From the NCBI GenBank assembly GCA_020638555.1, contig JACKII010000002.1, positions 1,116,001-1,180,000 on the forward strand: a stretch of 64,000 nucleotides of DNA, given 5' to 3'. Under the pieces are notes generated by a model, which saw only the letters and a program-made list of their open reading frames with translations, did not search any database and was not told the DNA's origin. Shown piece after piece: positions 39,746 through 50,312 of the stretch; the first letter of the stretch is position 1; each line of letters starts with the position of its first letter. The translations under genes were made by a program, and so were the position numbers. This DNA comes from Alphaproteobacteria bacterium. GTDB lineage: Bacteria; Pseudomonadota; Alphaproteobacteria; Bin95.

Positions 39746-39801
39746 GGGAGGGAGGGTGGGGTGCCTTGCTCTTGCCAATGCCGTCTGTGCGGACCACCGG
39801 C

Positions 39802-41046
39802 TTATGGTCGGTCGGTCAGGAACAGCAGGTTCAAACCGTTGAGCAGCCGGTAGAGGGCGTCGAATGCCTCCGCCGCCTTTTCTTCGGTGAGGTTCGGGTC
39901 GGCCGCGCGCAGGTCGGCCAGGATGGCGGCGATGCTACGCTGGCCGTCCAGGCGTTGGGCGATGGCGGCGGCGCGTGGCGGGGCCGGGAATTTGGCGGGA
40001 AAGCCCTCCAGGTCGACGCTGAGGCTGCCGGCGCGCAGGGCCTTGGCGATCGCCTCCGGCGCGTGCCGGCGCAGGACGGGAACAAGAGCACGGTCGGTGG
40101 GCGAGGCGGTGCGGGTTTCGGCCCCCGCCGCCGGGGCGACATAGACCGTGTGCTTGCGCAGATTGCCGACCAGGGCCTCGGCCGCGGCGGCCTGGTCCAC
40201 CGACGGCAGCGCGGCCAGGGGGGCGAGCAAGCGCGGGTCGCGAAGATAGGTGGCGGGGGCGTAGCGGGCGGGCTCGATGAAACCGACAATGGCGAGGCCG
40301 GCGCTTGCCACGAGGTCCGCCAGTTGCGGCACGGTATAGGCGCGGTCGCGGGCGTGCAGCAGCAGGTCGTAGAGGCCGGCATCGCCGGCGGCCTTGTGGT
40401 CCTGCACGAACGGGTTGCGCGTCAGGCCGTTGGTGCGCGGCAGCGCCGCCAGCAGGCGGCGGGTCTGGGCGAGGCGCTCCTTGCCCGGCTGGTTCGGCGG
40501 CGCCAGATGGCGCAGCAGCGCCTGGGTCTCGTAGACACCGCGCCGGCCGTATTCGCCATAGACCATGAGGCCCATACCGCCATTGGGCTTAAGCTGTTTA
40601 GCGAGTGCTTGCAGCCCGTCCTCGGGTGATTCCAGATGGTGCAGCACGCCGCAACAGTCGATGTAGTCATAGGGGCCGGGGGCGACGGCCGCCACTTCCA
40701 ACAGCGAGCCGGTGACGAAGCGCAGGTTCGTGAGGCCTCGCGCGGCGGCCCGCGCCTCCACAATGCTCCGGGCGGCCGAGGACATATCGAGATAGACGAT
40801 TTCCGCGTCCAGCCCGGCCGTCGCGCAGTGCTGGGCCAGCATGATCGCGGCGTCCCCCGTGCCGCCGCCGGCGATCAGGGCGCGGAACGGATTGGGCGCG
40901 CGGCCGCGGAACAGATAATGCGCCAGTTCTGGCAGGTCCGAGGGCGACCCTTCGATCAGGCGCTTGGCCTCGTCGGCCGGATTGCGCTCCGGATAGGGGT
41001 AGGCCTCGTACTGGCCGGCAACGAGCGGGTCGCGCGGGTCGGCCAT
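39802..41046 (-). CDS. Class I SAM-dependent methyltransferase, unknown substrate
   Basis: A 414-residue protein. The N-terminal YEAYPYPERNPADEAKRLI (about residues 14-32) is followed by the SAM-binding motif ALIAGGGTGDAAIMLAQH (about 57-74), IVYLDMSSAARSIVEARAAA and DYIDCCGVLHHLESPEDGL. The C-terminal 190 residues form an extra domain (PRLLAPLAALPSVDQAAAA, HTVYVAPA) of unknown role. The substrate is unknown. It is the last gene of a five-gene operon with a folP-like gene 4 bp upstream, so a pterin or related heterocycle is possible, but that is speculation. Confidence 0.85.
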   Translation of the reverse strand: MADPRDPLVAGQYEAYPYPERNPADEAKRLIEGSPSDLPELAHYLFRGRAPNPFRALIAGGGTGDAAIMLAQHCATAGLDAEIVYLDMSSAARSIVEARAAARGLTNLRFVTGSLLEVAAVAPGPYDYIDCCGVLHHLESPEDGLQALAKQLKPNGGMGLMVYGEYGRRGVYETQALLRHLAPPNQPGKERLAQTRRLLAALPRTNGLTRNPFVQDHKAAGDAGLYDLLLHARDRAYTVPQLADLVASAGLAIVGFIEPARYAPATYLRDPRLLAPLAALPSVDQAAAAEALVGNLRKHTVYVAPAAGAETRTASPTDRALVPVLRRHAPEAIAKALRAGSLSVDLEGFPAKFPAPPRAAAIAQRLDGQRSIAAILADLRAADPNLTEEKAAEAFDALYRLLNGLNLLFLTDRP

Positions 41047-41050
41047 TGCC

Positions 41051-41944
41051 CTACCACGCCGGCGTCAGGTTCTGGGCCGCCAGCACGGGGGTCACACGGG
41101 CGGCCTCGTGGCTGCGGATCAGGTTGGCCTTGGAGAGCAGGCAGAGCACGGCATAGGCGGTCTCCGCCACCCGCGCCTCCTCGCGGAACCAGTAGACCGG
41201 CGAGGCCAGCGTCAGGCAGATCGGCCAGCCGAGCACGCGGAAGCGGAACGCCTCCAGCGCGTTCTCGATCTGGAAGGCGACGCGGCCCGGCCCGTCCGGC
41301 AGGTTGTTGTAGAAGCCCAGGCCCGGATCGACCCAGATCGCCTCGACGCCGGCGGCGGTGGCCCTGGCCAGTTGCTCGCGGAAGAAGTCCATCTGCACGT
41401 CGACCAGGGCCTCGCGGCTGGGCAGGGCGGCGTTGTCGCGCACATTGCGGCCGGCCATGTAGCAGAGGATCAGGCCGGCCCGGTGCCTGGCGCAGAGCTT
41501 GTAGATCTCGCCGTCTTCGTCGCGACCGGTGAGGTTGATGATGGCCGCCCCGGCCTCCAGGGCCGCGGCGGCGACCTCCGGATAATAGGTCTCGACCGAG
41601 ACGGGCACGCCCCTGGCCGCCATGCGCCGCACCGTGGGCAGCAGCATATCGGTCTGGCGCTCGGCGCTGACGCGGGAGGCGAAGTCGCCGACGGACTCGG
41701 CGCCCAGGTCGAGAATGTCAGCGCCTTCCAGCAGCAGCCGGTCGCAGCGATAGTCCGCCTGCTCCTGGCTGAAGACGACGCTCTCGCGATAGGAGCTGTC
41801 GCGGCTGAAATTGACCACGGCCATCTGGTAGGCGCGGTCTTCGAACGTCTTGTCGAATTTCGGCAGGGAAATGCGCCGCACGGGCGCGTGCAGGGCGTCG
41901 GCGTGCTGCTGCCAGCGGGCGAAAATCTGGTCGGCGTTGATCAT
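41051..41944 (-). CDS. Divergent dihydropteroate-synthase-like protein
   Basis: A 297-residue pterin-binding TIM barrel. It keeps the order of DHPS blocks: VNFSRDSSY for NVTPDSF (Asn45), GADILDLGAES (about 74-84), VSVETYY (Glu119 in place of the usual Asp), IINLTG (Asn137), WVDPGLGF (Asp206) and LIRSHE (Arg277/His279). The lysine that normally follows DPGIGFGK is replaced by Asn213. These changes suggest either a relaxed folP or an enzyme with another pterin substrate. folK lies six bases upstream, supporting a pterin-related role. Confidence 0.7.
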   Translation of the reverse strand: MINADQIFARWQQHADALHAPVRRISLPKFDKTFEDRAYQMAVVNFSRDSSYRESVVFSQEQADYRCDRLLLEGADILDLGAESVGDFASRVSAERQTDMLLPTVRRMAARGVPVSVETYYPEVAAAALEAGAAIINLTGRDEDGEIYKLCARHRAGLILCYMAGRNVRDNAALPSREALVDVQMDFFREQLARATAAGVEAIWVDPGLGFYNNLPDGPGRVAFQIENALEAFRFRVLGWPICLTLASPVYWFREEARVAETAYAVLCLLSKANLIRSHEAARVTPVLAAQNLTPAW

Positions 41945-41950
41945 CGGGCC

Positions 41951-42454
41951 TCAGGTCCAGGTGTCGGCGACGGGGTAGACATCGCCGGGCTCCACGGCCA
42001 AGCGCGCCAGCAGATGTTTAACGGATTCGTGCAGAACGGGGTGGATGGCGTTTGGCGCGACATCGGCCAGCGGCACCATCACGAACCGGCGCAGGTGCAT
42101 GCGCGGGTGCGGCACCTCCAGGTCGGGCGTGGCGATGACGGCGTCGCCGTAGAGCAGGATGTCCAGGTCGAGCGTGCGCGCATCCCAGCGGATTTTGCGC
42201 TCGCGCCGGAATTCCGTCTCGACCGCCATGCAGCGGGCGAGCAGGGCGTGCGGCTCCAGGTCGGTCTCCACCGCCAGCACGGTGTTGAGGAAGCGGCCCT
42301 GGCCATTCGGCCCGCCCACGGGCGCGGTCTCGAACAGGCGCGAGGCACGCAGCGGGCGGATCGCCGGGTCGGCGGTGAGGGATTTGTAGGCGCCGGCCAG
42401 CGTCGCATGGCGGTCGCCGAGATTGCTGCCGAAGGCGATGCAGGCGGTGGTCAT
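41951..42454 (-). CDS. folK: 2-amino-4-hydroxy-6-hydroxymethyldihydropteridine pyrophosphokinase
   Basis: A 167-residue HPPK. It uses ATP to pyrophosphorylate the pterin before DHPS. FGSNLGDR (about residues 8-15), the ETAPVGGPNGQGRFLN block (about 42-57), WDARTLDLDILLYG (about 90-103) with the metal-binding aspartates, and PHPRMHLRRFVMVPLADVAP all fit. The ATG at 42454 is chosen; a TTG nine bases upstream overlaps the preceding gene's stop. It is flanked within 10 bp by the quinone oxidoreductase and the folP-like gene. Confidence 0.95.
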   Translation of the reverse strand: MTTACIAFGSNLGDRHATLAGAYKSLTADPAIRPLRASRLFETAPVGGPNGQGRFLNTVLAVETDLEPHALLARCMAVETEFRRERKIRWDARTLDLDILLYGDAVIATPDLEVPHPRMHLRRFVMVPLADVAPNAIHPVLHESVKHLLARLAVEPGDVYPVADTWT

Positions 42455-42459
42455 GGCGC

Positions 42460-43497
42460 TCAATCGCCCACGCCCAGGCGCGCGGCCTCTTCATTCACCG
42501 CCAGCACGACACGGCCGATGGACTGGCGGGCCAGGACGCGGGCGAGGGCCTCACGGAATTGGGCGAGGGGAAAGACCGTGTCGATGGGCGGCTTCAACTG
42601 CCCGGCCTCGAACCAGCGGAACACCTGGCCGATCAGGCCGCGGGTCAGGTCTTCGTACCGGTAGCGGACATCGTCCGGCGACCAGCCGAAATAATAGCCG
42701 AGATTGAGGCCGCAGACCGTCAGGTTCTTCACCAGCAGGAGGTTGGCCGGGATTTGCGGGAACGCGCCGCTGGCAAAGCCGATCGGGCAGATCCGCCCTT
42801 CCGGCGCCATGCAGCGCAGCGACTGGGCGAACACGTCGCCACCGACCGGGTCGTAGACCTTGTCGACGCCGCGGCCATCGGTGATCTCCAGCACGGCGGC
42901 GCGGAAATCGTGCTCGCGATAGTTGATGGCGTGATCGGCGCCGCGCTCGCGGGCGAGCCGCAGCTTTTCCTCGGAGCCCGCGGTGGCGATGACCGTGGCG
43001 CCCAAAATCTTGCCGATCTCGACGGCGGCCATGCCGACGCCGCCGGTCGCGCCGTGCACCAGCACCCGGTCGCCGGCCCGCACGTCCAGAAGCTTCGGCC
43101 AGGTGAAGGCCGCGGCGGTGGTTGCATAGGAACTGGCGATGGTCGTGCCCTCGGCAAAGGACATGGCGTCGGGCATTCGGTGCAGGCTGACCTCCGGTGC
43201 GACGGCTTCCTCCGCCATGGCGCCCCAGTCGATCAGGCCGCAGACCCGGTCGCCGGGCCGGAAGCGGGTCGCGCCTTCGCCGCATTCGGTGACGATGCCG
43301 GCCACCTCGCAGCCGGCGACGAAGGGCAGGGGCGGGCGGCGCTGGTACTGGCCGGAGACTAGCAGGCTCTCGGCAAAGCTGATGCCGATGGCCTGGGTGC
43401 GGATCTTGACCTGACGCGGCCCGACCTGCGGGGAGGGCCAGTCGTGCAGTTCGAGCTGGTCGAAGGGGTTGAATTCGTCAACGACGACGGCGCGCAT
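42460..43497 (-). CDS. NADPH:quinone oxidoreductase-family MDR protein (copy 1)
   Basis: A 345-residue zinc-less medium-chain reductase. Start MRAVVVDEFNPFDQLEL; PPLPFVAGCEVAGIVTECG (about residues 57-75) and the Rossmann VLVHGATGGVGMAAVEIGKILGA (about 145-167) are clear. There is no zinc cysteine cluster. It likely reduces quinones or enones with NADPH. It is a tandem paralogue of the gene at 43509-44543, separated by 11 bp, and the two share long segments such as the ADHAINYR and DPVGGDVF blocks. Confidence 0.92.
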   Translation of the reverse strand: MRAVVVDEFNPFDQLELHDWPSPQVGPRQVKIRTQAIGISFAESLLVSGQYQRRPPLPFVAGCEVAGIVTECGEGATRFRPGDRVCGLIDWGAMAEEAVAPEVSLHRMPDAMSFAEGTTIASSYATTAAAFTWPKLLDVRAGDRVLVHGATGGVGMAAVEIGKILGATVIATAGSEEKLRLARERGADHAINYREHDFRAAVLEITDGRGVDKVYDPVGGDVFAQSLRCMAPEGRICPIGFASGAFPQIPANLLLVKNLTVCGLNLGYYFGWSPDDVRYRYEDLTRGLIGQVFRWFEAGQLKPPIDTVFPLAQFREALARVLARQSIGRVVLAVNEEAARLGVGD

Positions 43498-43508
43498 GGC
43501 GAGCCCTC

Positions 43509-44543
43509 CTAGGCGAAGCCGTGGCGCCGGGCTTCCTCGCCCATCACCAGGGCGACGCGGCCGAGGGATTTGCGGCCCAGCACGTCGGCCATGGCCTCCT
43601 GGAAGCGCTCCAGCGGGTAGACGCCGCCGGAGACCGGCTTGATCCGGCCGGCCTCGTACCAGGCGAACAACCGGTCCATCAGGGCGCGGATGCGGTCCTC
43701 GTACTCGTAGCGCACGTCGGTCGGCGACCAGCCGGCGTAATAGCCCATGTTCAGGCCGCAAACCGTGAGATTCTTGACCAGCAACAGATTCGCAGGGATT
43801 TGCGGGATGGTGCCGCTGGCAAAACCCACCGGCATGATGCGGCCTTCCGGCGCCATGCAGCGCAGCGATTGCAGGAACACGTCGCCGCCCACCGGGTCGT
43901 AGACCACATCCACGCCGCGGCCGCCGGTGATCGCCAGAACGGCCTCGCGGAAATTCTGGTCGCGATAGTTGATGGCGTGGTCGGCGCCATGGGCTTTGAC
44001 CAGGTCCAGCTTCTCCTGGCTGCTGGCGGTGGCGATGACGGTGGCGCCCAGAATCTTCCCGATCTCGACCGCGGCAATGCCGACGCCGCCGGCGGCACCG
44101 TGCACCAGCAGCCAGTCGCCCGCCTGCACGTTCAGCAGGTGCGGCCAGGTGAGCGCGGCGGCGGAGGTGCCGTAGGAGTTGGTGAAGCTGATCGCCTCCG
44201 GAAACGGCAGGGAATCGGGGATTTTGTAGGTGTTGACCTCCAGCGAGGCCGCTTCCTCGGCCAGCCCGCCCCAGTCGAGCATGGCGCAGACCCGGTCGCC
44301 CGGCCGGAACCGCGTCACGGCGTCACCGACCGCGGTGACGATGCCGGCAACCTCCGTTCCGGGGGCGAAGGGCAGGGGGGGCTTGCGCTGGTACCGGCCC
44401 TGCACCACCAGGCTGGTGGCAAAGCTGACGCCGGCCGCCTGCACCGCAATCCGCAGGTTCCGCGGCCCGACGTCCGGGCGCGGTACATCCTGCAATTGCA
44501 ATTCTTCGAACGGCTTCCAATCTTCCACCCATACGGCGCGCAT
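43509..44543 (-). CDS. NADPH:quinone oxidoreductase-family MDR protein (copy 2)
   Basis: A 344-residue paralogue beginning MRAVWVEDWKPFEELQLQDV, with PPLPFAPGTEVAGIVTAVG and WLLVHGAAGGVGIAAVEIGK. It is the first gene of the operon that runs to the methyltransferase at 39802. The ATG at 44543 is preceded by an AGGAGGAA-like site. Retention of two close copies suggests different substrates or a recent duplication. Confidence 0.92.
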   Translation of the reverse strand: MRAVWVEDWKPFEELQLQDVPRPDVGPRNLRIAVQAAGVSFATSLVVQGRYQRKPPLPFAPGTEVAGIVTAVGDAVTRFRPGDRVCAMLDWGGLAEEAASLEVNTYKIPDSLPFPEAISFTNSYGTSAAALTWPHLLNVQAGDWLLVHGAAGGVGIAAVEIGKILGATVIATASSQEKLDLVKAHGADHAINYRDQNFREAVLAITGGRGVDVVYDPVGGDVFLQSLRCMAPEGRIMPVGFASGTIPQIPANLLLVKNLTVCGLNMGYYAGWSPTDVRYEYEDRIRALMDRLFAWYEAGRIKPVSGGVYPLERFQEAMADVLGRKSLGRVALVMGEEARRHGFA

Positions 44544-44729
44544 CCGTGCGGTTCCTCCTGCTGCGTGGTCGCAAGAGAAAGCACAGGCGGGAGAGGCTGG
44601 CAATGTGCTGTGCGCCGGCGTCTCATGGCGCGGGCCTTGGCCTGCATTCGCAAGTTCACTATGGTCCCGCAAACCATCTTCCCCTCGACGATGGTGCAAT
44701 TCGAACGACGGTTTAGCTGAGGGAAATTG

Positions 44730-45235
44730 ATGCGATTGAGAGCGATGATGTTGGCGACGGCCGTTGTGGCCTTGCCTGGGGCGGTCCTGGCTGCCGATCC
44801 GGTACAGGTCGGCAAGTTTACCGACTGGACCGCCTACACGTTCGACGATCCGGGTGGCAAAATCTGCTATGTCGTCAGCGAGCCGAAAAAGGCCGAAGGC
44901 AATTACAGCCGGCGCGGCGATGTCTATTTCCTCATCACCCATCGCCCGAGCGGCAATGTGTTCGACGAGGTCAGCATCATCACCGGCTATACCTACAAGG
45001 ACGGTGACGAGCCGGTCGCGACCGTCGACGGGAACAAGAAGTTCAGCTTCTACACCGAAGGCGATGCCGCCTGGGCGTTCCAGGACAAGGAAGCCGCGCT
45101 GGTCGACGCCATGAAGGCCGGCAGCCGCCTGGTGGTGCAGGCCCATTCGCAGCGCGGCACGCTGACCACCGACACCTATTCGCTGTCCGGCATCACCGCG
45201 GCGCTGGGAGCGATCGACAAGGAGTGCAAGCGCAA

Positions 45236-45239
<4 letters not shown>
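44730..45239 (+). CDS. IalB-family exported protein
   Basis: A 169-residue secreted protein with a signal peptide ending near AVLA-AD (about residues 20-24). The invasion-associated locus B pattern is seen as VGKFTDWTAYTFDDPGGKICYVVSEPKKAEG (about 27-57), with two cysteines in the mature chain (in KICYV and near the end, KECKRK). The start is the ATG at 44730; a TTG at 44727 is the alternative. Its stop overlaps the rlmN GTG start. In Bartonella the family affects host-cell invasion; in free-living relatives the role is unknown. Confidence 0.85.
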
Positions 45240-46360
<1,121 letters not shown>

Positions 46361-46362
46361 CG

Positions 46363-46821
46363 TCAGCCGACCGGCTTTCCGTTGGCTTCAGCCACCGTCG
46401 GCTCGTTGGGCTTGTCCGTTTCCTCCGCAGCCGGCACCGGCTGGAGGACGATGTTCACCTCGCCGTCATACTTGTTGGAGGCGCCGGAGGCCGCGTCGAT
46501 GGCCACGCCCACTATGCCGCCCAGAAGCAGATTGCCCGCCGTAGCGCCGGCAAAGTCGCTTTTGTTGCGGAAGGATGCTTGCTCGAAGCCATCCTTTTCG
46601 CAGACGACATTGATGTTCTGCTTCGTCTTTTTGACCGTCACGGTGCCCGGGGTCTTGGGGACGACGCCGATCACCACGCCGTCACGCCGCAGTTCGCAGG
46701 ATGCCCCCGGCGGCTTGGTATTGACCGCGATTTCCTGGCTGGTGCCCTCGACGATGGATGCGCAAGCCCCCAGGCCGCTTGCGCAAACGATGACGCCCAA
46801 CATTTTTGTGATTTTGCACAT
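46363..46821 (-). CDS. Lipoprotein with PEGA-like repeat
   Basis: A 152-residue lipoprotein. The lipobox is SGLGAC, with Cys20 as the lipid site. The mature part has IAVNTKPPGASCELRRDGVVIGVVPKTPGTVTV (about residues 31-63), resembling a PEGA beta-domain, then a Gly-rich NLLLGGIVGVAIDAASGA segment (about 97-114) that could insert in a membrane. Function unknown. It converges with rlmN, whose stop is 3 bp away, and its mRNA would start with a perfect hairpin. Confidence 0.8.
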   Translation of the reverse strand: MCKITKMLGVIVCASGLGACASIVEGTSQEIAVNTKPPGASCELRRDGVVIGVVPKTPGTVTVKKTKQNINVVCEKDGFEQASFRNKSDFAGATAGNLLLGGIVGVAIDAASGASNKYDGEVNIVLQPVPAAEETDKPNEPTVAEANGKPVG

Positions 46822-46835
46822 GCCTTATTTCCAAC

Positions 46836-46875
46836 CTAGTTCTGCCACAAAGCGGCAGAACTAGAGGAAATTATA
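46836..46875 (-). promoter_or_regulatory. TATAAT box and start-site hairpin of lipoprotein gene
   Basis: On the minus strand, TATAAT (46875-46870) is followed about six bases later by CTAGTTCTGCC (46864-46854, an 11-bp arm) whose partner is at 46846-46836, across a seven-base loop. The predicted start lies at the hairpin base, so the mRNA would carry a 5' stem-loop, which in other bacteria protects against RNase E. No -35 is clear. Confidence 0.5.
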
Positions 46876-46890
46876 AGCCAATGCAAATGG

Positions 46891-47409
46891 TTAGGCGGGC
46901 CTGAGGCTCGGCATCAGCATCCGGAACGGGATCAGCATGGCAAGCGCCATGGCCACCTTCACGAAGAAGTCGCCAATGCCCAGCGTCACCCACGGGACCG
47001 GGGTAGCGTAGAAGGCGAGGCTGAAAAACAGGGCGGTGTCGACCGCCGAAGCCAGCACCGACGAGACCAGCGGCGCCTGCCACCAGCTCATGCGTCGCAG
47101 GCGGTCGAACACGCTCACATCCAGCATTTGCCCGACCAGGAAGGCCGTGCCGGAGGCCAGCCCGATCCGCGGCGTGGCGAGCAGCATGGACATGACGATG
47201 GCCACCGGAAAGGCGATCAGCACCATTTTGCGGGTGGCCGCCGCACCGTGGCTGCGGTTCGTCAGGTCCGTCACCAGGAAGCAGACCGGGAACAGCAGCG
47301 CGCCCCAGGTCAGCCAGTCGTTCAGCGGATACTGAACCAGGATGTTGGAGGCGACGATGAGGGCAATCATCGCCGCCGCCGCCGCCAGAACGCCGCGGGT
47401 CTGTGTCAT
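46891..47409 (-). CDS. yhhQ: Queuosine precursor transporter (VUT/YhhQ family)
   Basis: A 172-residue membrane protein with about five or six helices, of the family that imports preQ0/preQ1 for queuosine tRNA modification. VASNILVQYPL near residues 19-29, LVTDLTNRSHG (about 45-55), ASGTAFLVGQMLDVSVFDRLRR (about 84-105) and SVLASAVDTALFFSLAF near 118 are diagnostic. Its ATG overlaps the RraA-family stop by one base. A preQ1 riboswitch is not apparent in the short upstream space. Confidence 0.9.
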   Translation of the reverse strand: MTQTRGVLAAAAAMIALIVASNILVQYPLNDWLTWGALLFPVCFLVTDLTNRSHGAAATRKMVLIAFPVAIVMSMLLATPRIGLASGTAFLVGQMLDVSVFDRLRRMSWWQAPLVSSVLASAVDTALFFSLAFYATPVPWVTLGIGDFFVKVAMALAMLIPFRMLMPSLRPA

Positions 47410-48116
47410 CAGTGAATGTCCTTCGGGCCAAGCATGGCGGCGCGCAGCTTCTCGAACGAGAAGTCGGGCCCCTTGGCGATGTCGAGAATGACCTTTTCCT
47501 TGGCGGCGATGCGCGCGGCCGCGGCCGGCACCTCGCGGGCCACGTCCAGCGGAATGACCACGGCGCCGTGCTGGTCGGCGTGGATCAGGTCGCCGTGATT
47601 GACGATCATGCCGGAAATCATCACCTGGCAGCCGAAATCGACCGCGTGCACATGGGCATGGCTGGGCTTGATCGAGCCGGCCAGCGCCTGGAAGCCCTCG
47701 GCCCAGTCCGGAATGTCGCGGATGCAGCCGTCGGTGACGACGCCCAGGCAGCCCAGGGCCTTGTGCACGTTGGACTGCACCTCGCCCCAGAAGGCGCCAT
47801 GGCCGACATGCGGGCCGTCCAGATCCTGAATCACCGCGATTTTCGGCTCGTCGCCGTCGTTGACATAGGCGTAATAGGCGACGCGGAAATCGGTCCCCGC
47901 CTGGCCGCTGCGCGTGCCGGGATGGACGCTGCGGCAGGTGGCCGTGCGCGCATAGCCGACGATCGGCGGCAGGTCGGGGAAGGGGCAGACCAGCGGGCGG
48001 GTGGTGAAGCCGGTGTTGCGGAACTTGGCGTCGATCTCCTCCAGCGCGTTGCAGACGGTGGGGGTGTCGAGCGCGCGCAGCGCGGCCAGCTCGGCTTCGG
48101 TCAACGGGGCGGTCAT
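47409..48116 (-). CDS. RraA-family protein
   Basis: A 235-residue member of the RraA/4-hydroxy-4-methyl-2-oxoglutarate aldolase family. DTPTVCNALEEID (about residues 17-29), GVVTDGCIRDIPD (about 124-136) with the metal-site Asp-Gly-x-x-Arg-Asp, and VNHGDLIHADQHGAVVIP (about 173-190) are present. Insertions (PGTRSGQAGTDFRVAYYAYVNDGDEP) are seen in many catabolic paralogues. Aldolase/decarboxylase activity is more likely than RNase E inhibition. It shares one base with yhhQ. Confidence 0.88.
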   Translation of the reverse strand: MTAPLTEAELAALRALDTPTVCNALEEIDAKFRNTGFTTRPLVCPFPDLPPIVGYARTATCRSVHPGTRSGQAGTDFRVAYYAYVNDGDEPKIAVIQDLDGPHVGHGAFWGEVQSNVHKALGCLGVVTDGCIRDIPDWAEGFQALAGSIKPSHAHVHAVDFGCQVMISGMIVNHGDLIHADQHGAVVIPLDVAREVPAAAARIAAKEKVILDIAKGPDFSFEKLRAAMLGPKDIH

Positions 48117-48347
48117 GGTTGCGATCCTTTGTGGAAAATTTGCGCCTCTAAGGCCATGGGCGGCCAGCGCTGTCAAGCGATGGCGGCGCGGGTCGGCGCC
48201 AGGGCCAGCATGGGCCGTCACCATGATATGGATCAACGTGCGGATTGCCTTGGTGTAGTATTTTTCACCCTGCACAAAGACTCCGGCCGGAATGCGGACC
48301 GGATTGGGCGGGGCCAACTTGTGACGCAGGACAAAGGACCGAAGATC

Positions 48348-48719
48348 ATGCTCGATACCGTGATTGACGCATTGGCCACTCGTCTGGGCATCGACCACGC
48401 GCTGGCCCGGCAATGTCTGGCAATGGCGCTGGAAGCCCTGCACGAGAACGACGAGGGCGAATTGGCCGGCGAACTGGAACAGCGGATCGGCGATCTCGGC
48501 AATGTCGAGGCCACGGGCAGCGGCGGCGGCGGGTTCGGCCTGATCGGCGAGGCGGCCGGATTGGTCAGCGGCACGCCCGATTCGGGGGCACACGGGCTCA
48601 AGGCGCTGCTGGGCGGCGCGGCGGGGCCGTTTGCCGATGCCCTGGCCGGCGTGATCGGCAGCGAGACCGACGCGGCGCTCGGCCAGCGGCTCGGCGACGT
48701 TCTGAAGCGGGTGCTGTAA
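48348..48719 (+). CDS. Small glycine-rich protein, unknown function
   Basis: A 123-residue protein. The N-terminal MLDTVIDALATRLGIDHALARQCLAMALEAL is helical. It is followed by a GSGGGGFGLIGEAAGLVSG linker (about residues 57-75) and a small-residue C-terminus. AAAGGAC lies eight bases upstream. No family is recognised; it resembles small DUF2267/2780-like helical proteins only in length. It lies alone between the divergent rraA-like gene (231 bp) and dnaB (87 bp). Confidence 0.55.
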   Translation: MLDTVIDALATRLGIDHALARQCLAMALEALHENDEGELAGELEQRIGDLGNVEATGSGGGGFGLIGEAAGLVSGTPDSGAHGLKALLGGAAGPFADALAGVIGSETDAALGQRLGDVLKRVL

Positions 48720-48806
48720 TCCGCACCCGTGATCCCCATGATCCACAGGCGGCGCGATTGACGGCGACGCTACAGTTCGGCGGAGGGGTGGAGTAAACTG
48801 CTGGGC

Positions 48807-50309
<1,503 letters not shown>

Positions 50310-50312
50310 GCC

